28,479 nucleotides of DNA, taken from Tetmemena sp. SeJ-2015 (lineage: Eukaryota > Ciliophora > Spirotrichea > Sporadotrichida > Oxytrichidae). The stretch covers positions 1-28,479 of the forward strand of contig JAJKFJ010023935.1 of assembly GCA_027382625.1 (NCBI GenBank). The letters run 5' to 3'. The translations under genes were made by a program, and so were the position numbers. The notes beneath the pieces were generated by a model, which was not told the origin of the DNA, did not search any database, and saw only the letters and a program-made list of their open reading frames with translations. Each line of letters begins with the position of its first letter. Position 1 is the first letter of the stretch. Below are positions 9,417 to 19,253 of the stretch, piece by piece.

Positions 9417-11614
9417 ATGTAACAACCTATTTGCCCTAATTATTCAATAGAGGAGTTGCCTAAACTTCATGTACTCAATTCTTTCTCTAAGCAAAAGGTA
9501 TGAACTATAAAAATATGACTCAGAGCAGCAATAAGCTTAACTTTGCCTTATTTTTCTAAGATATGGGATTAAAAGCTCTGAAAGTTGAATCTAATTCATA
9601 AAATATCATTGAAACTTAGATCTAATTGTCATTTTAGGAACTGTTTGTACCAGGACATGCTGACAAAAAGACCTTGACTTGGTATATGTGCGGGCCCACA
9701 GTTTATGATCACTCTCACATGGGGCATGCTAGGTAAGTGCTGACGCAATCTTCATGACTAAAGATATTCAATACAAATAGTCGTATTGACCCCTTAATAT
9801 AGAACTTATTTGGCTTCTGACATCATCAAGCGTATTTTGAGAGATTACTTCGGTTATAACGTCAGAGTAAGAAATTCAACAATATCTAATGCTTTAATAG
9901 ATGTGCATGAACATCACTGACATTGATGACAAGATCATTAGACAAGCTAATGAGGAAGGTGTTCCTTATGATACCTTTAGCAGAGGTTGGGAGAATGAAT
10001 ACTTTGATGACATGAAAGGGCTTAACATTGAGTTACCAGATGTTATCATAATCTGATATTAAATTATTTATCACTAGAGTGTCTGAATTCGTACCAGAAA
10101 TCGTCACTTTCATTTAGAAGATCATTTCTAATGGATATGCATATGAAGCAGAGGGGTCAGTATACTTTGATGTCAAGAAGTTTAACTCTGAAGACGGTCA
10201 CACTTATGCAAAACTTGAACCAACCTCAGTCAATAACGAGGAGCTTCTTAAAGAAGGCGAGGGTGTACTTTCAAAGGTGAGTGAAGTTGGCAAGAAAGCA
10301 GATTGCGACTTTGCACTCTGGAAAAAGAGCAAGGAAAATGAGCCTTAATGGGATTCATTTTAATCTTTAAATTCACCCTGGGGTCTTGGAAGACCTGGAT
10401 GGCACATCGAGTGCTCCACTATGGCTGCAGAGTTTTTCAAAGAGCCAGTGATTGATATTCATTCTGGAGGAGTTGATCTTCGCTTTCCTCATCATGATAA
10501 TGAGGTTGCCTAATCAGAGGCTTACTACAACTCTAATGAATGGATTAAGTATTTCTTACATACTGGCCATCTCCATATTGAAGGCAGAAAGATGTCTAAG
10601 TCTCTCAAGAACTTCATTACCATTAAGCACATTTTGACAGTTTACAACTACCGTCAAGTACGTTTCCTCTTTTTGCTTCATAACTGGGAGTCACTAATGA
10701 ACTACTCAACTAAGAACTCCATGCCTGAGGCAGTTGCTAAGGAAAGAAGATTCGATGAATTCTTCAAAAATGTCAAGGCACTCTTGAGAGACGTTAATAT
10801 TAAGGCAACTGAACAGAAATGGAACGATAAGGACTATGAGCTTGACGCTTAGATAAACAAGACACAATTTGGTGTTCACACTAGTCTAGCTGATAACTTT
10901 GACACTCCAACTGCTATTCAGCATCTAGATGATCTAATTACTGCAGTCAACTCTTATCTTTCTCAAGACAAGAAACTAATCAAGATCCCTATTGTTACTA
11001 AGGCCTCCCGCTATCTTATGAAAATGATGAAGGTCTTCGGAGTGTACGATGATGAAGCAGTTCCCTCATCTTCTGAGGGTAACGGCTCGTCCGTGAACCT
11101 AGAGGAGTCAATTGCTCCTTATGTTACTGCATTGGCTCAATTCAGAGATCAAATTAAAATGGCAGCCGAGCAGAATTTGCCAGCCAAGGAACTTTTCAAG
11201 TTGTGCGATTCTCTAAGAGACGACATACTCCCTCTTCTCAGTGTGAGATTAGAAGACAGAGGCAAAGGCTAAGAGGCAGTGTGGAAGTACGAGGACAAGG
11301 AGATTCTCTTAAAAGAGAAAGAAGCTAAGATTTAGGAAAAGCTTCGTAAAGAGGAGGAGAAGAAAGCTAAAGCTGAACTTGATCTCAAGAAAAAATCTAC
11401 CCCTCCTCAGGATTGGTTCAAGGTCATGTTTACTAGCAGCTACTCACAATATGATGCTGAAGGCTTACCAACTCATGATGCAGCTGGAAAGGAGATTAAC
11501 GATCAAATTAGAAACAAGCTGAGGAAAGATTAGAACAAGTAGAAATCAGTCTATGAAAAATGGCTTGCAGAGTCACAACCTAAAGCTCAAGAAGAGCAGA
11601 AAAAGCCAGAATGA
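9417..11614 (+). CDS. Cysteinyl-tRNA synthetase (eukaryotic cytosolic type), two IESs
   Basis: A class I aminoacyl-tRNA synthetase that charges tRNA-Cys. From ATG 9417 ([20 protein letters not shown]) it shows NSFSKQK, then ELFVPG...[19 protein letters not shown] (signature block with the HIGH-type motif HMGH and first zinc-site Cys). [32 protein letters not shown] and the KMSKS loop ([11 protein letters not shown]) follow, then a long Lys/Glu-rich C-terminal extension ending [10 protein letters not shown] and TGA 11612-11614. Introns: 9498-9637, 9733-9802, 9867-9900. Two IESs (TTATCA at 10043/10068, ATTCA at 10353/10371) interrupt conserved motifs. Removing all five gives 637 codons exactly in frame. 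The extension fits the eukaryotic cytosolic form. The start was chosen because it precedes the KLHVLNS block and needs no further exon. Identity is very sure. Confidence 0.96.
9576..9586 (+). repeat. 11-bp direct repeat CTCTGAAAGTT, copy 2
   Basis: Lies within the interval spliced out between the first two CysRS coding blocks. It is the partner of 9143-9153. Confidence 0.6.
10043..10073 (+). other. IES in CysRS, pointer TTATCA, 25 nt removed
   Basis: Copies at 10043-10048 and 10068-10073 flank an insert with an in-frame TGA. Excision gives [16 protein letters not shown], as expected for CysRS. A GT-AG intron (10042-10077) at the same place would put a TGA straight into the frame and is excluded. 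Confidence 0.9.
10353..10375 (+). other. IES in CysRS, pointer ATTCA, 18 nt removed, frame-neutral
   Basis: Copies at 10353-10357 and 10371-10375. Excision restores [16 protein letters not shown], the conserved active-site region. If kept, it would insert six residues without breaking the frame, because its TAA is read as Gln. It has no GT-AG ends. Confidence 0.85.
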
Positions 11615-12226
11615 TCGGACTATTGAGTTCATTTAATTTTCAAAATAGTTTCCAATATGAGAGTTTAAACGTAAAATAATAATGAGTATATGAACTCTTT
11701 TATCTAATTAAGAAATTTACAGCCAAGATTTAAACTTTCTAATTCTAGTAGTAGCATGTACATGGGGTGTGTTTGCAATTTACAAATATTTACACTTCTT
11801 TCATATTTTCATGTTGTTTTTGTTGTTGTATGTATTAAATCAATTCTTAAACTTTTTCATGTAAGCCATGTAATCTACAAATGTAATTATGCTTTTTTAT
11901 GAAGTATTTTAATTATTGCCCTGCTTAATAAGATCCTTTTTTGTGTTAGACTTTTGAATCTATGGGACCACTATCTCACAATCTTAAGTAAAAGTTTCCT
12001 TGTCTCTTAAGATAAGTGAGTTTAATGGTTGCAATTTATACTCTAGGGTCTAACATTTATACCCGGAGCTACTTATTTGATCTCCTTAATCTTACTAGAC
12101 TTCAAGGAATATATTATCCACTAAATTATCTAAAAATTAAAACAATTTAAGGGAGAGAATAAATATATTTCACTATCTTGCTTAAATATTTGAAAATATT
12201 ATTAAATATGTGCATAGCATACTAAA
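11615..12226. other. AT-rich intergenic stretch
   Basis: About 610 bases between the CysRS stop and the next ATG. It is AT-rich with no sustained coding frame. It contains the CysRS 3' flank and the 5' flank of the following plus-strand gene. No RNA gene was recognised. Confidence 0.5.
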
Positions 12227-12510
12227 ATGAAATCTAGTCGCTCTACAGTTCCGACTCTTAATTTCCCAGAGCCTCTTCCTAAAAAAGAATGTTTGGAGCA
12301 GATCTTCTAAACATAAAAATAATGATCATGAACCTTCTAAGAGATTTAGAAAATTTTAGCTCCTGATGTCATTCGAGTGAAGATAACATAATCCGTGATA
12401 ACTTAACTTCATAATCGAGAGTTAGCTGCATCATCAAAGAATGATAACTTCATTCTTCCACAGTAGAAGAAGGCTGATTTATCCATCCTTGGTAGAAGTT
12501 AAATTGCTTA
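12227..12510 (+). CDS. Hypothetical protein, N-terminal part only
   Basis: ATG 12227 starts MKSSRSTVPTLNFPEPLPKK. The repeat CTTCTAA (12304/12334) flanks a 30-nt insert carrying an in-frame TGA. Excision gives LEQIFQEIQKILAPDVIRVK, then ITQSVITQLHNRELAASS and KKADLSILGRSQ. After about 12500 the frame enters AT-rich sequence shared with the opposite-strand kinase reading and loses coding character, and no proper stop is seen. The MDS therefore probably ends near 12500 and continues elsewhere. No family is recognised. Confidence 0.55.
12304..12340 (+). other. IES, pointer CTTCTAA, 30 nt removed
   Basis: Copies at 12304-12310 and 12334-12340. The insert contains TGA in frame; excision joins CLEQIF to QEIQKILAPD. 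Confidence 0.7.
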
Positions 12511-14071
12511 TTTTTATTATATAATTTAATAATCTAAAAAGTCCTATTTCTCATATTCAGATAAGTTGGAAGAGTAATATACAAGTTGAAGTCTGCGCTT
12601 AATATGATCCTTAGAAAGCCCTGCTTTATCGTCACAAAGTAATATCTTGTAGCCATTCCAAAGATTTTGTTTTGAGATCAATTTCAAATCTATTGAATAA
12701 CAAATGAAGTCAGAGTAGCTTATTTGGCTAATCTGAGAAAGAGAGGAAGTGCTATTATTTTGAATTGAGCTTTATTCCAATCCTTTCAGCCAGTAAAAGT
12801 TCTTGTTAAGTTTATTGACTGCTTCGAGAGGGAGAAATTTAGATATGTTTCTTTGTGCTAGACTGAAAAAGGGTTTACTCGGTGCTTCATTCATCCTCTT
12901 ATATAGCTATTTAAGAACTGCTTGAGGGATATCTACCTTCATCCTTTGATTTATAGAGGCAAAGAAAGGATGATTTAGAGCATCTTAAATAGTGATTCGT
13001 TTCTTAGGATTCTTTTAGAGCAATTTAGTGATGAGGTCTTTAGCATCCTTAGACACATTATCCCATACTAGATCTGATTAGAACTTTAAATCATCCTTCA
13101 TAATTGATGTGATGATGTCATCATTAGTTTCTCCTGAAAAAGGAAAGCTGAAGCTGAATAGGAAATATAAGAGCACACCTATTGACCAAGTATCGCAATT
13201 TCTGTTATAGTCCTTCTTAAGAACTTCAGGAGCGATGTAATAAGGTGATCCAACTATTTCCTTGAAATAAGCAAGTTCGCATTCGGCTTTTCTCCAGCAT
13301 TTTTCTGTCTCTTAAGAAATCGTAAGTCCGAAGTCACAGAGCTTGATGATGATGTCATCTTTTTCATGATATGATACCAGAATATTTTCAGCCTTAATAT
13401 CACGGCAAATGAATCCTTTGGAGTGCATGTATTAAACAGCTTGCATCACCTATAAAACTATCTTAGCCACCAATTACTCAGAGGGGGGCTTGTAACAAAA
13501 GCTAGATTGGTCATGGAACTGGGTTTTGAGAAAGGATGTGAGACTTCCCTTCTCACAGTACTCAAGAACGAGATAGCATTGATCCTCACTCTCAAATAAG
13601 TCATAGAGCTTGACTATGTTAGGGTGGTCCATACTTGCCAGACAGTGAAACTCGTTTTTGAAGTGCTATGAGTATTTCTTGCAGGAAGATTTAATAGCTC
13701 TTTTAGCACCTATTCCAAAAGTGTCAATAGCTTATACATTAAAAAGAAATTCAAATTTTTATAGTATTATAATTCAATAGCTAGATGCACCACTCCAAAT
13801 GAGCCTTGCCCAATTTACTTTTAGAGACTGTAGCATTTGCAGATTTCTAAAGTTAGAGATCAGATTAGATCAAAATAATGTTAAGCTTACTGGAGGGATT
13901 AATGCATCTTCTCATTTTTTGTGAGATTGCATCGCAAGGAGTTTCCTCTTTTTCGCAGCTGTTAGAATTTGAGACTATTGAATGATGATGATATGATGAA
14001 AAATTACTTTAGAAGAAATCCAGCTCATTTCTTTCATGTTCATTTTATCTTTGAACATGAGTAGATTACAT
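12409..14071 (-). CDS. Serine/threonine protein kinase (CAMK-like) with one IES
   Basis: ATG 14071-14069, intron 13890-13847 (44 nt), IES 13782-13724, TGA 12411-12409: 523 codons. After a Ser/Asn/His-rich N-terminus of about 65 residues come the glycine-rich loop IGQGSFGVVHLA, the ATP lysine in AKRAIK, HPNIVKLYDLFE, the catalytic loop FICRDIKAENIL, DFG (LCDFGLTIS), the activation-segment end SPYYIAPEVL, DTWSIGVLLY and KRITIQDALNHPFF. All catalytic residues are present. The HRD His is replaced by Cys. The overall order resembles calcium/calmodulin-type kinases, but no EF-hands are seen. The last roughly 40 codons overlap the opposite-strand gene at 12.4-12.5 kb and look less real, so the true C-terminus may be encoded by an MDS elsewhere. 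Confidence 0.9.
13724..13782 (-). other. IES in the kinase gene, pointer AGCTATTGA, 50 nt removed
   Basis: Gene-strand copies lie at 13782-13774 and 13732-13724. Excision joins SFGVVHLAIDT to FGIGAKRAIK, linking the glycine loop to the ATP-binding lysine at normal spacing. The 9-bp pointer is one of the longest non-scrambled ones here. Confidence 0.93.
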
Positions 14072-14135
14072 GAGTTTTTAAAATTAATAATTTTGCAACT
14101 CAAACATATTAAATAAGAGTTAGTTGAGAAAATTA

Positions 14136-14877
14136 TCATGATCCTAAGCTCTGTCTATACAAGAATTTTCTGCGCTAGCGTTGATGTTATCCATAAATAC
14201 AGTGATGTTGGTTGAACACTTGGAAGTATGTAGTAATGATTTATTTCCTAGTCGAGCCAAGCTTAAGTCCTCTAAGGGCTTCTTGCCCTATTTCCGTATA
14301 CATCGTCTTTCAAAACATATTATATTCTACAATAATTGATCCGATGTTAATTATGATATCACTTTTATCTGATTCACAAATGATGAATCGATCAAAAATT
14401 TCAAAATCAAAAGTTAATGTTCCTCCATTTTTTTTAACTAAGTATATTTATTTCTTTAACTAAATTATCATAAACCTCGAACCAAATAAATTAAAAATAT
14501 AATTTAGAGTAAAAATTAACAAAAATTATATTTCACCTGAAAAAAGACGACGAGTTCATTGAACGAAATTTAAATATAATCTTATAATATTTGAATCGAC
14601 TAAGATCTTTTTCAGTTGCTTAAAAATTGGAAGAGCATTTCGAAAAATCATTTGTTTATTCATTCATTATGAGCATAACAATGTCTTAACCTATAAAACA
14701 AAATGAGATTTGTGTTTCTTAGTGTTAAATCTTACTGGTTTGCTTCTTGAGAATAGTTCTCTCTGGTGTCCTTGAGAAGTAGCAGTTCTTGTTTTCAATC
14801 TAGTGCTAATTTTTGCCTTTTGACTGAGTTCGGCGCCTATTTGTTGCTTAAAAGCATCCTTGCTACTAGTTGCCCAT
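14136..14877 (-). CDS. Hypothetical protein with MGN-type N-terminus
   Basis: ATG 14877-14875 starts MGNQQQGCFQ, a possible N-myristoylation start with a nearby Cys. Two GT-AG introns (14735-14691, 45 nt; 14536-14476, 61 nt) and one 15-nt IES (ATGT, 14318/14303) are removed to give 207 codons ending at TGA 14138-14136. The product includes QDIVMLIMNEQTNDFSKC, GGTLTFDFEIFDRFIICESD and INIGSIIVEYNMYTEIGQEA. I do not recognise the family. The stop lies 65 bases upstream of the kinase ATG on the same strand. Intron 2 has a GTGAAA donor. The model is supported mainly by every piece falling into one frame. Confidence 0.6.
14300..14318 (-). other. Small IES, pointer ATGT, 15 nt removed
   Basis: Gene-strand copies lie at 14318-14315 and 14303-14300. 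The insert contains an in-frame TGA. Excision gives IIVEYNMYTEIGQEAL. Confidence 0.55.
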
Positions 14878-15745
14878 ATTTATATACAATTTATATATGT
14901 ATAAACATATTATGGGTTGCAATTATTCAGATTTCGATAAGATTTTTAACTATCAAATAATTGATTTCATACTTCGAAGTATCTACTTAAATAATCGTAA
15001 AAATATTTATAAAGTTTAGGAATTTAATATCTTTATCCTTTGTTTAAAACTAATAACATAAACTTCAGAACTTAATTCTGAATCCCATTAGAAAATTGGG
15101 TATAATAAGAATTAGGGAGTATTTAAATTTATTGATCCTAACAAATATAAATGTATTATTGTTAGCTTATTACTAAACCAAGCAACCCAATCAATCATCA
15201 TTCAATATTCAATATCGTCACTACTATATATAATTAATTTGGAATGATTTATGGCCATAAAACAAATACAGCATTAATTTGTTTTCTTATTCATTATCAT
15301 TAAATGGATCATCACTTTAACAACATAATTATATATTGTTAAGCAAATTATAATCAAGATTATTTCCAGAGATGGAGGAAAGCCTACAACAAAATAATTA
15401 TTGCTTATTTTAGATACATTTATTGAATTTTATTATCTATATGCCAATAATTAAAACTGTATTTTTAAAAAGGAGTAGATAATTTGATTCTTTTAAGATT
15501 TAATTATAAACTCTGTGGCATTTTAAGAATTATTGATATTTTTATGATTTTTGAAATTCAAAACAAAATAATTTGAATGAATAAGATTTTTTATTTAGAA
15601 TTTATTAACTTAATTTAGTTTCACTATAATTGGAATAACTGGAAGGAGATCGATCCACTTCGACTAGATTATTAGGGGAACAGACTTAACAAAAAGGCTA
15701 GCATTTTAAAATAAAAAATATTATATCATTTATTGTAGCATTAAA
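14878..15745. other. AT-rich non-genic stretch
   Basis: About 870 bases between two divergent genes, very AT-rich. A less AT-rich patch at 15640-15700 has an open plus-strand frame (GRRSIHFDQIIRGTDLTK) that could be 5' flank or a stray MDS. No RNA gene was recognised. Confidence 0.5.
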
Positions 15746-17542
15746 ATGTGAAATCTTCCTCCAAATTGAGTCAGCAACAAATCTAACAAGCTAAGCAAAA
15801 GCAGGAGCAAGATATCACTTATATTCTCTAATTAACATTTTAAGACATTAAGCAAAGAGCTTTAATTTAATCCTAGAATCAAGCAAGTGGCTCTCAAACC
15901 AACAGTAGCAGTGGATTCTCTTTACAAGATTGTGACTTGAGCAACTTAAGCAAAACCCAATTGATAGAAATGATCCAGAGACAGAAACAGTAAAACGATG
16001 AAGTCAAAAGACAAATAGTCAAAGCTAAGGAGCTCTCAGCCAAAATAGTAAGATTTCACTTATATCAATTCTAATGTTGATTTTAGTCGATTAAGAGTGA
16101 GGCAGAGGAGGATCTAGTCTCTAATATTTTGGTAAAAAAGCTTGAAAAAATCCAGAAAGAGAAAAGAGATATACAAAAGAAGGTCCAACAAGAGGAAGAG
16201 CACATTCATAACTTCCTAAAGAAAAAGCTTCATGAGATAAACAGAGAGCGAATGGATATAGAGCAGTAACTTGAGGATGAGCAAAATTTTCTTCTTTCCA
16301 CTCTTAATAAGCAGTTAAGAGAGGTCAACCAGAGAAAGGAAAATATATTTCTAAATTTTTGAAGGAAGCTCTGAAGAGAAAGCTTGAAAGCGAGCAGAGA
16401 GAGAAATAGCAGCTTATTGATTCAATTGAAAACGAGTAGAAGTACTTAAGAGATACTTTACAGAAGAAACTTGACCAGATTCAAAAGGAGAAAGATTCTC
16501 TGCTGAGGGAAATAGAAACTGAGGAAAGTGAGAGGATAGCTAACTTGGAGATTATCATCCAACGTATTTTGTCAGAAAAGAATAAAGTCGAGGAACTACA
16601 ACATCAAAATTTTAAGAAATAATGCTATAGATTATACTTAGTCATGAAGTAAGGGAAAAGCAGTTGATTGTGATGACTCTAGAGAAAGAGAAATCTAACT
16701 TGACCAAGGAGCTGCAATTGAAAATAGATGAGATTAAGAAGCACAGGAACATGATTTAGCGGACTCTCTTTTTCACTTAAGATAGCATCTTATAGGGGAG
16801 AATGGGTTAGCAAGATATCCCCAAAGGCATGATGAAACTTTCAGGCATTAATATGAACTCAGCTGATTCTGTTTCTCAAAACTTGATGTCCAATGATAAG
16901 CAGCTTCAAGTTCCTTAAGAAATGACTTTAAAGAATAAGCAGAACTTGCTAGAAACCAACAGCAGTAATAGCAGCACTCCTCGTACAATTAAGACTAAAA
17001 TCGATGCATAGAGGCTTTAATAATCTCTAACTGAAGAATCTTTGAAAGAGAAGAATGATGCTAAAGCATCCGAGAGATAGTCTATTCCTCAGCCCTCTGA
17101 TTTCTCGGTAAATACTTCATCAACTTCTTAAATTCTCAATGTTGAAGTTGGTTAGTAAGAGGGACAGCAGACAAAAACTTTATTAGAGAAAGACTTAGAG
17201 TACTATGAGTAAGAATAGAAGAGGATGATACAAAAGATTATGGGGTTAACAACTTAGCTAGATGAAATTAGAAAAGAATCTACCAAATACAAGAAGATGT
17301 GGGATGATGTAAAGAGTAAGAGCAAGAGAAATGATCAAGCCTAGAGACATTACTAGGAAATGATGATGATGCATATTTATAAAGGAGGCTAGATTCAAGG
17401 GCTTAGCTAGTAGTATAATATGGGAGTCATGCAAGGTTAAAATAGATAAGGAATCACTGGATCAAGAGGCCATAAAAATCCTAAACACCATGTCCAAGAT
17501 AGCTCAGCCGAAAACTCTTTTAACAATGATTTCTTAAATTGA
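15746..17542 (+). CDS. Coiled-coil hypothetical protein
   Basis: A continuous coiled-coil reading of about 568 codons starts at AAA 15751 (KSSSKLSQQQIQQAKQKQEQ) and ends at TGA 17540-17542. One GT-AG intron (16048-16086, 39 nt) and one clear IES (CAT, 16602/16643) are removed. A frame break near 16347-16358 fits an 8-nt deletion between ATTT repeats or a one-base assembly error in a T-run. Long Glu/Lys/Arg/Leu/Gln heptad-like blocks span roughly residues 85-330, followed by a Ser/Asn-rich section, another coil, and a Gly/Gln/Met-rich tail. No family is recognised; a filament-type role is conceivable but unproven. The start is odd: the only nearby ATG (15746) is two bases out of phase because TG is duplicated. 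Confidence 0.7.
16347..16358 (+). other. Frame break: very small IES (ATTT, 8 nt) or base error
   Basis: ATTT at 16347-16350 and 16355-16358. An 8-nt deletion restores KENIFLKEALKRKL. One extra T in the following T-run would also restore the frame. Confidence 0.35.
16602..16645 (+). other. IES, pointer CAT, 41 nt removed
   Basis: Copies at 16602-16604 and 16643-16645. Excision joins EELQH to EVREKQLIVMTLEKEK and removes AT-rich sequence that leads into an in-frame TGA. Confidence 0.55.
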
Positions 17543-17550
17543 TAAAATCT

Positions 17551-17566
17551 ATTGATTTAAATCAAT
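17551..17566. repeat. 16-bp perfect palindrome ATTGATTTAAATCAAT
   Basis: It lies 9 bases after the stop of the plus-strand coiled-coil gene and within the convergent gap to the next minus-strand gene. It contains the TTTAAA core. It may be a recognition or termination-linked site, or chance in AT-rich DNA. Confidence 0.6.
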
Positions 17567-17583
17567 CTGAAATGAGTAAATAT

Positions 17584-17761
17584 ATCTTGAAAATGTAATT
17601 GCTTTATAAGTTAAGTTAGTGAAATCATTTCTTGTTTAAGTAATTGCTCTTTTTGCTGATCAAGATAACTCTTTTCTGCAAATTTTGTAAGTCTTAATCT
17701 CCAATCATAATTCTAGTCGGACTTTGATCTCTTCCCTTAAATTAGGCAGATTTAGAGACAT
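17584..17761 (-). CDS. N-terminal fragment of an unrecognised protein
   Basis: ATG 17761-17759 begins MSLNLPNLREEIKVRLEL. A 13-nt deletion between ATTA repeats (17711/17698) continues RLTKFAEKSYLDQQKEQLL, then KQEMISLTQ, which looks like a helix or coiled coil. No TGA closes the frame before it runs into the 3' end of the convergent plus-strand gene. The MDS probably ends near 17600, with the rest elsewhere. The lower boundary is approximate. No family is recognised. Confidence 0.4.
17695..17711 (-). other. Possible small IES, pointer ATTA, 13 nt removed
   Basis: Gene-strand copies lie at 17711-17708 and 17698-17695. The insert contains TGA in frame; excision joins VRLEL to RLTKFAEKS. Confidence 0.45.
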
Positions 17762-17846
17762 CTATATTGTTAAATTTTTTAATTTTAACAAATAACTAGA
17801 AAAATACTTTAAAATATTTTGCAAATTTGATTCTGTAATATCCCCA

Positions 17847-19253
17847 TCACTAACTACTATTCTAAAAATAAGATTATAACTTTACATAAAGCTTAAAATA
17901 GTTTTATTTGAATCTTATTTTCATTGTAAAGATTCTCAATTGCCTCATTTAATACTCTATCTTGTAAGATTTTCTCAATCTTTTAAATGTCAATACCCTC
18001 TGGCATCACTTAGCTGAGCCTGTAAGCAATCTTATGTCTGATCTTTTCAATAATTTTGAGATGAGGTCTCTTGGTTATTTTAGAGGTGATTTGAGTGACT
18101 TATTACGTCCCTTACTTGATATTGGAGTTTGAGCTAGACCCACTTAGTCTTCTTTTCTTCAAATTCTCAGAATCTCTCTAATCAGAAATCGATTTTCTGC
18201 CTGCTCCATTAGATTATCTAGAGAAATTAGGAGATGCTTCTTGCCCTTTTGCAATTCTCACATCCTTGATAGTGTGTTTAGTGAGATCTTAATTGAAGAA
18301 GTTTTCATAAAACTAGGTGGGATCCTTCTCTACAAGCTTATAATCAAGGCTTCCTCCGTGTGGCTCGATTACATAGGACTTCTCTGGCCCTGTGGTATAG
18401 GTCAAAGCATAGTCACTCTTAACGATTTAATCCATGCTTTGTCTCAATGCTTATTTGTGATCAACTGCCGTATTCTTGTGATCAATAAGTCTTCTCGTTG
18501 GAGAGTCATGATGATCGTTACCCTCTTAATAGAACTTATCTACTGCTTTGTAAAAGGCTCTGGGATCTCCTCTATCGAGCCTTCTTTATTAAAGCTCTTA
18601 AAATACGTTCATGAATTCGTCTTAGACTTGAATAGTACGCTGCTCAAATTCTAAGTTTTGAATAGGATAATTCGCTATAATTTACAAATATATTTGACGT
18701 ATACAAATTTCAGAGGGCTTGATATCATTCACACTCTTACTCAAATTCTTACGACTTTCTTGAAGCATACGTTCATCAATCTGAACATTTTCAACCTTTT
18801 TAATCTATTCCATAGGAGGCTAATGATAACTTTTTTACTTTACAGAATACCCCTTTTGCTAATTCTAAGGTTTCTTTGAGGAGATCTGATAAAATTTATA
18901 GGAAAACAAGAATATAAAAATTATTTATAGGTAGTAATGGAACTTGTAGGTTATGGTTAAGTTTATGGCTTTTCCTTTCTCCTTTCTAAAACGATTACAG
19001 CTCCACTTTGAGTATTCTGTGGCTTGACTTAAACGATTAAATCTGCGAAGCTTGCATTTTTAATTTCTGAGATTATGATATCCTTTCCTAAGAGCTTTTT
19101 TATTTACTCTTCAGAGAAAATATCACTAACCACCTTCAAGCTTTTCTCAGGTTAATTGGCAAACGACTTTTAAGGTTCTTTGGGTTTCTATATACTTCCA
19201 TGGTATCCCTTCTGTACCTTATTTTAAGATTTACTGGTTCTTCTCTTCTACAT
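17847..19253 (-). CDS. Hypothetical protein, about 442 aa
   Basis: ATG 19253-19251 starts MQKRRTSKSQNKVQKGYHGS. A compact segment follows (SEEQIKKLLGKDIIISEIKN, then SFADLIVQVKP), then a Lys/Gln/Pro-rich linker, a helical region (VDKFYQEGNDHH... and DHKQALRQSMDQIVKSDY) and a basic Ser-rich tail ending in a helix (RHKIAYRLSQVMPEGIDIQK). One IES (CCTATAAAT, 18931/18902) and two GT-AG introns (18704-18675, 30 nt; about 19 nt near 17870) are removed to give 443 codons with TGA at 17849-17847. The last small intron is less certain than the rest. No family is recognised. Coding sequence in frame above the chosen ATG means a longer N-terminus is possible. Confidence 0.65.
18894..18931 (-). other. 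IES, pointer CCTATAAAT, 29 nt removed
   Basis: Gene-strand copies lie at 18931-18923 and 18902-18894. The 9-bp match and in-frame join (SSITTYKFYQISSKKPQ) support excision. Confidence 0.82.

Noticed and set aside
9143..9586. Simple IES between the CTCTGAAAGTT repeats
   Set aside because: Deletion places TGA directly after the joined repeat and would remove the start of CysRS.
10042..10077. A 36-nt GT-AG intron in CysRS
   Set aside because: Splicing it leaves GAT AGT GTC TGA, a premature stop. The TTATCA-bounded 25-nt deletion gives the conserved sequence.
8279..11614. Bacterial contamination suggested by EF-Ts and CysRS
   Set aside because: Both genes carry in-frame TAA/TAG as Gln, GT-AG introns and IESs. 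EF-Ts has a presequence and CysRS a eukaryotic C-terminal extension.
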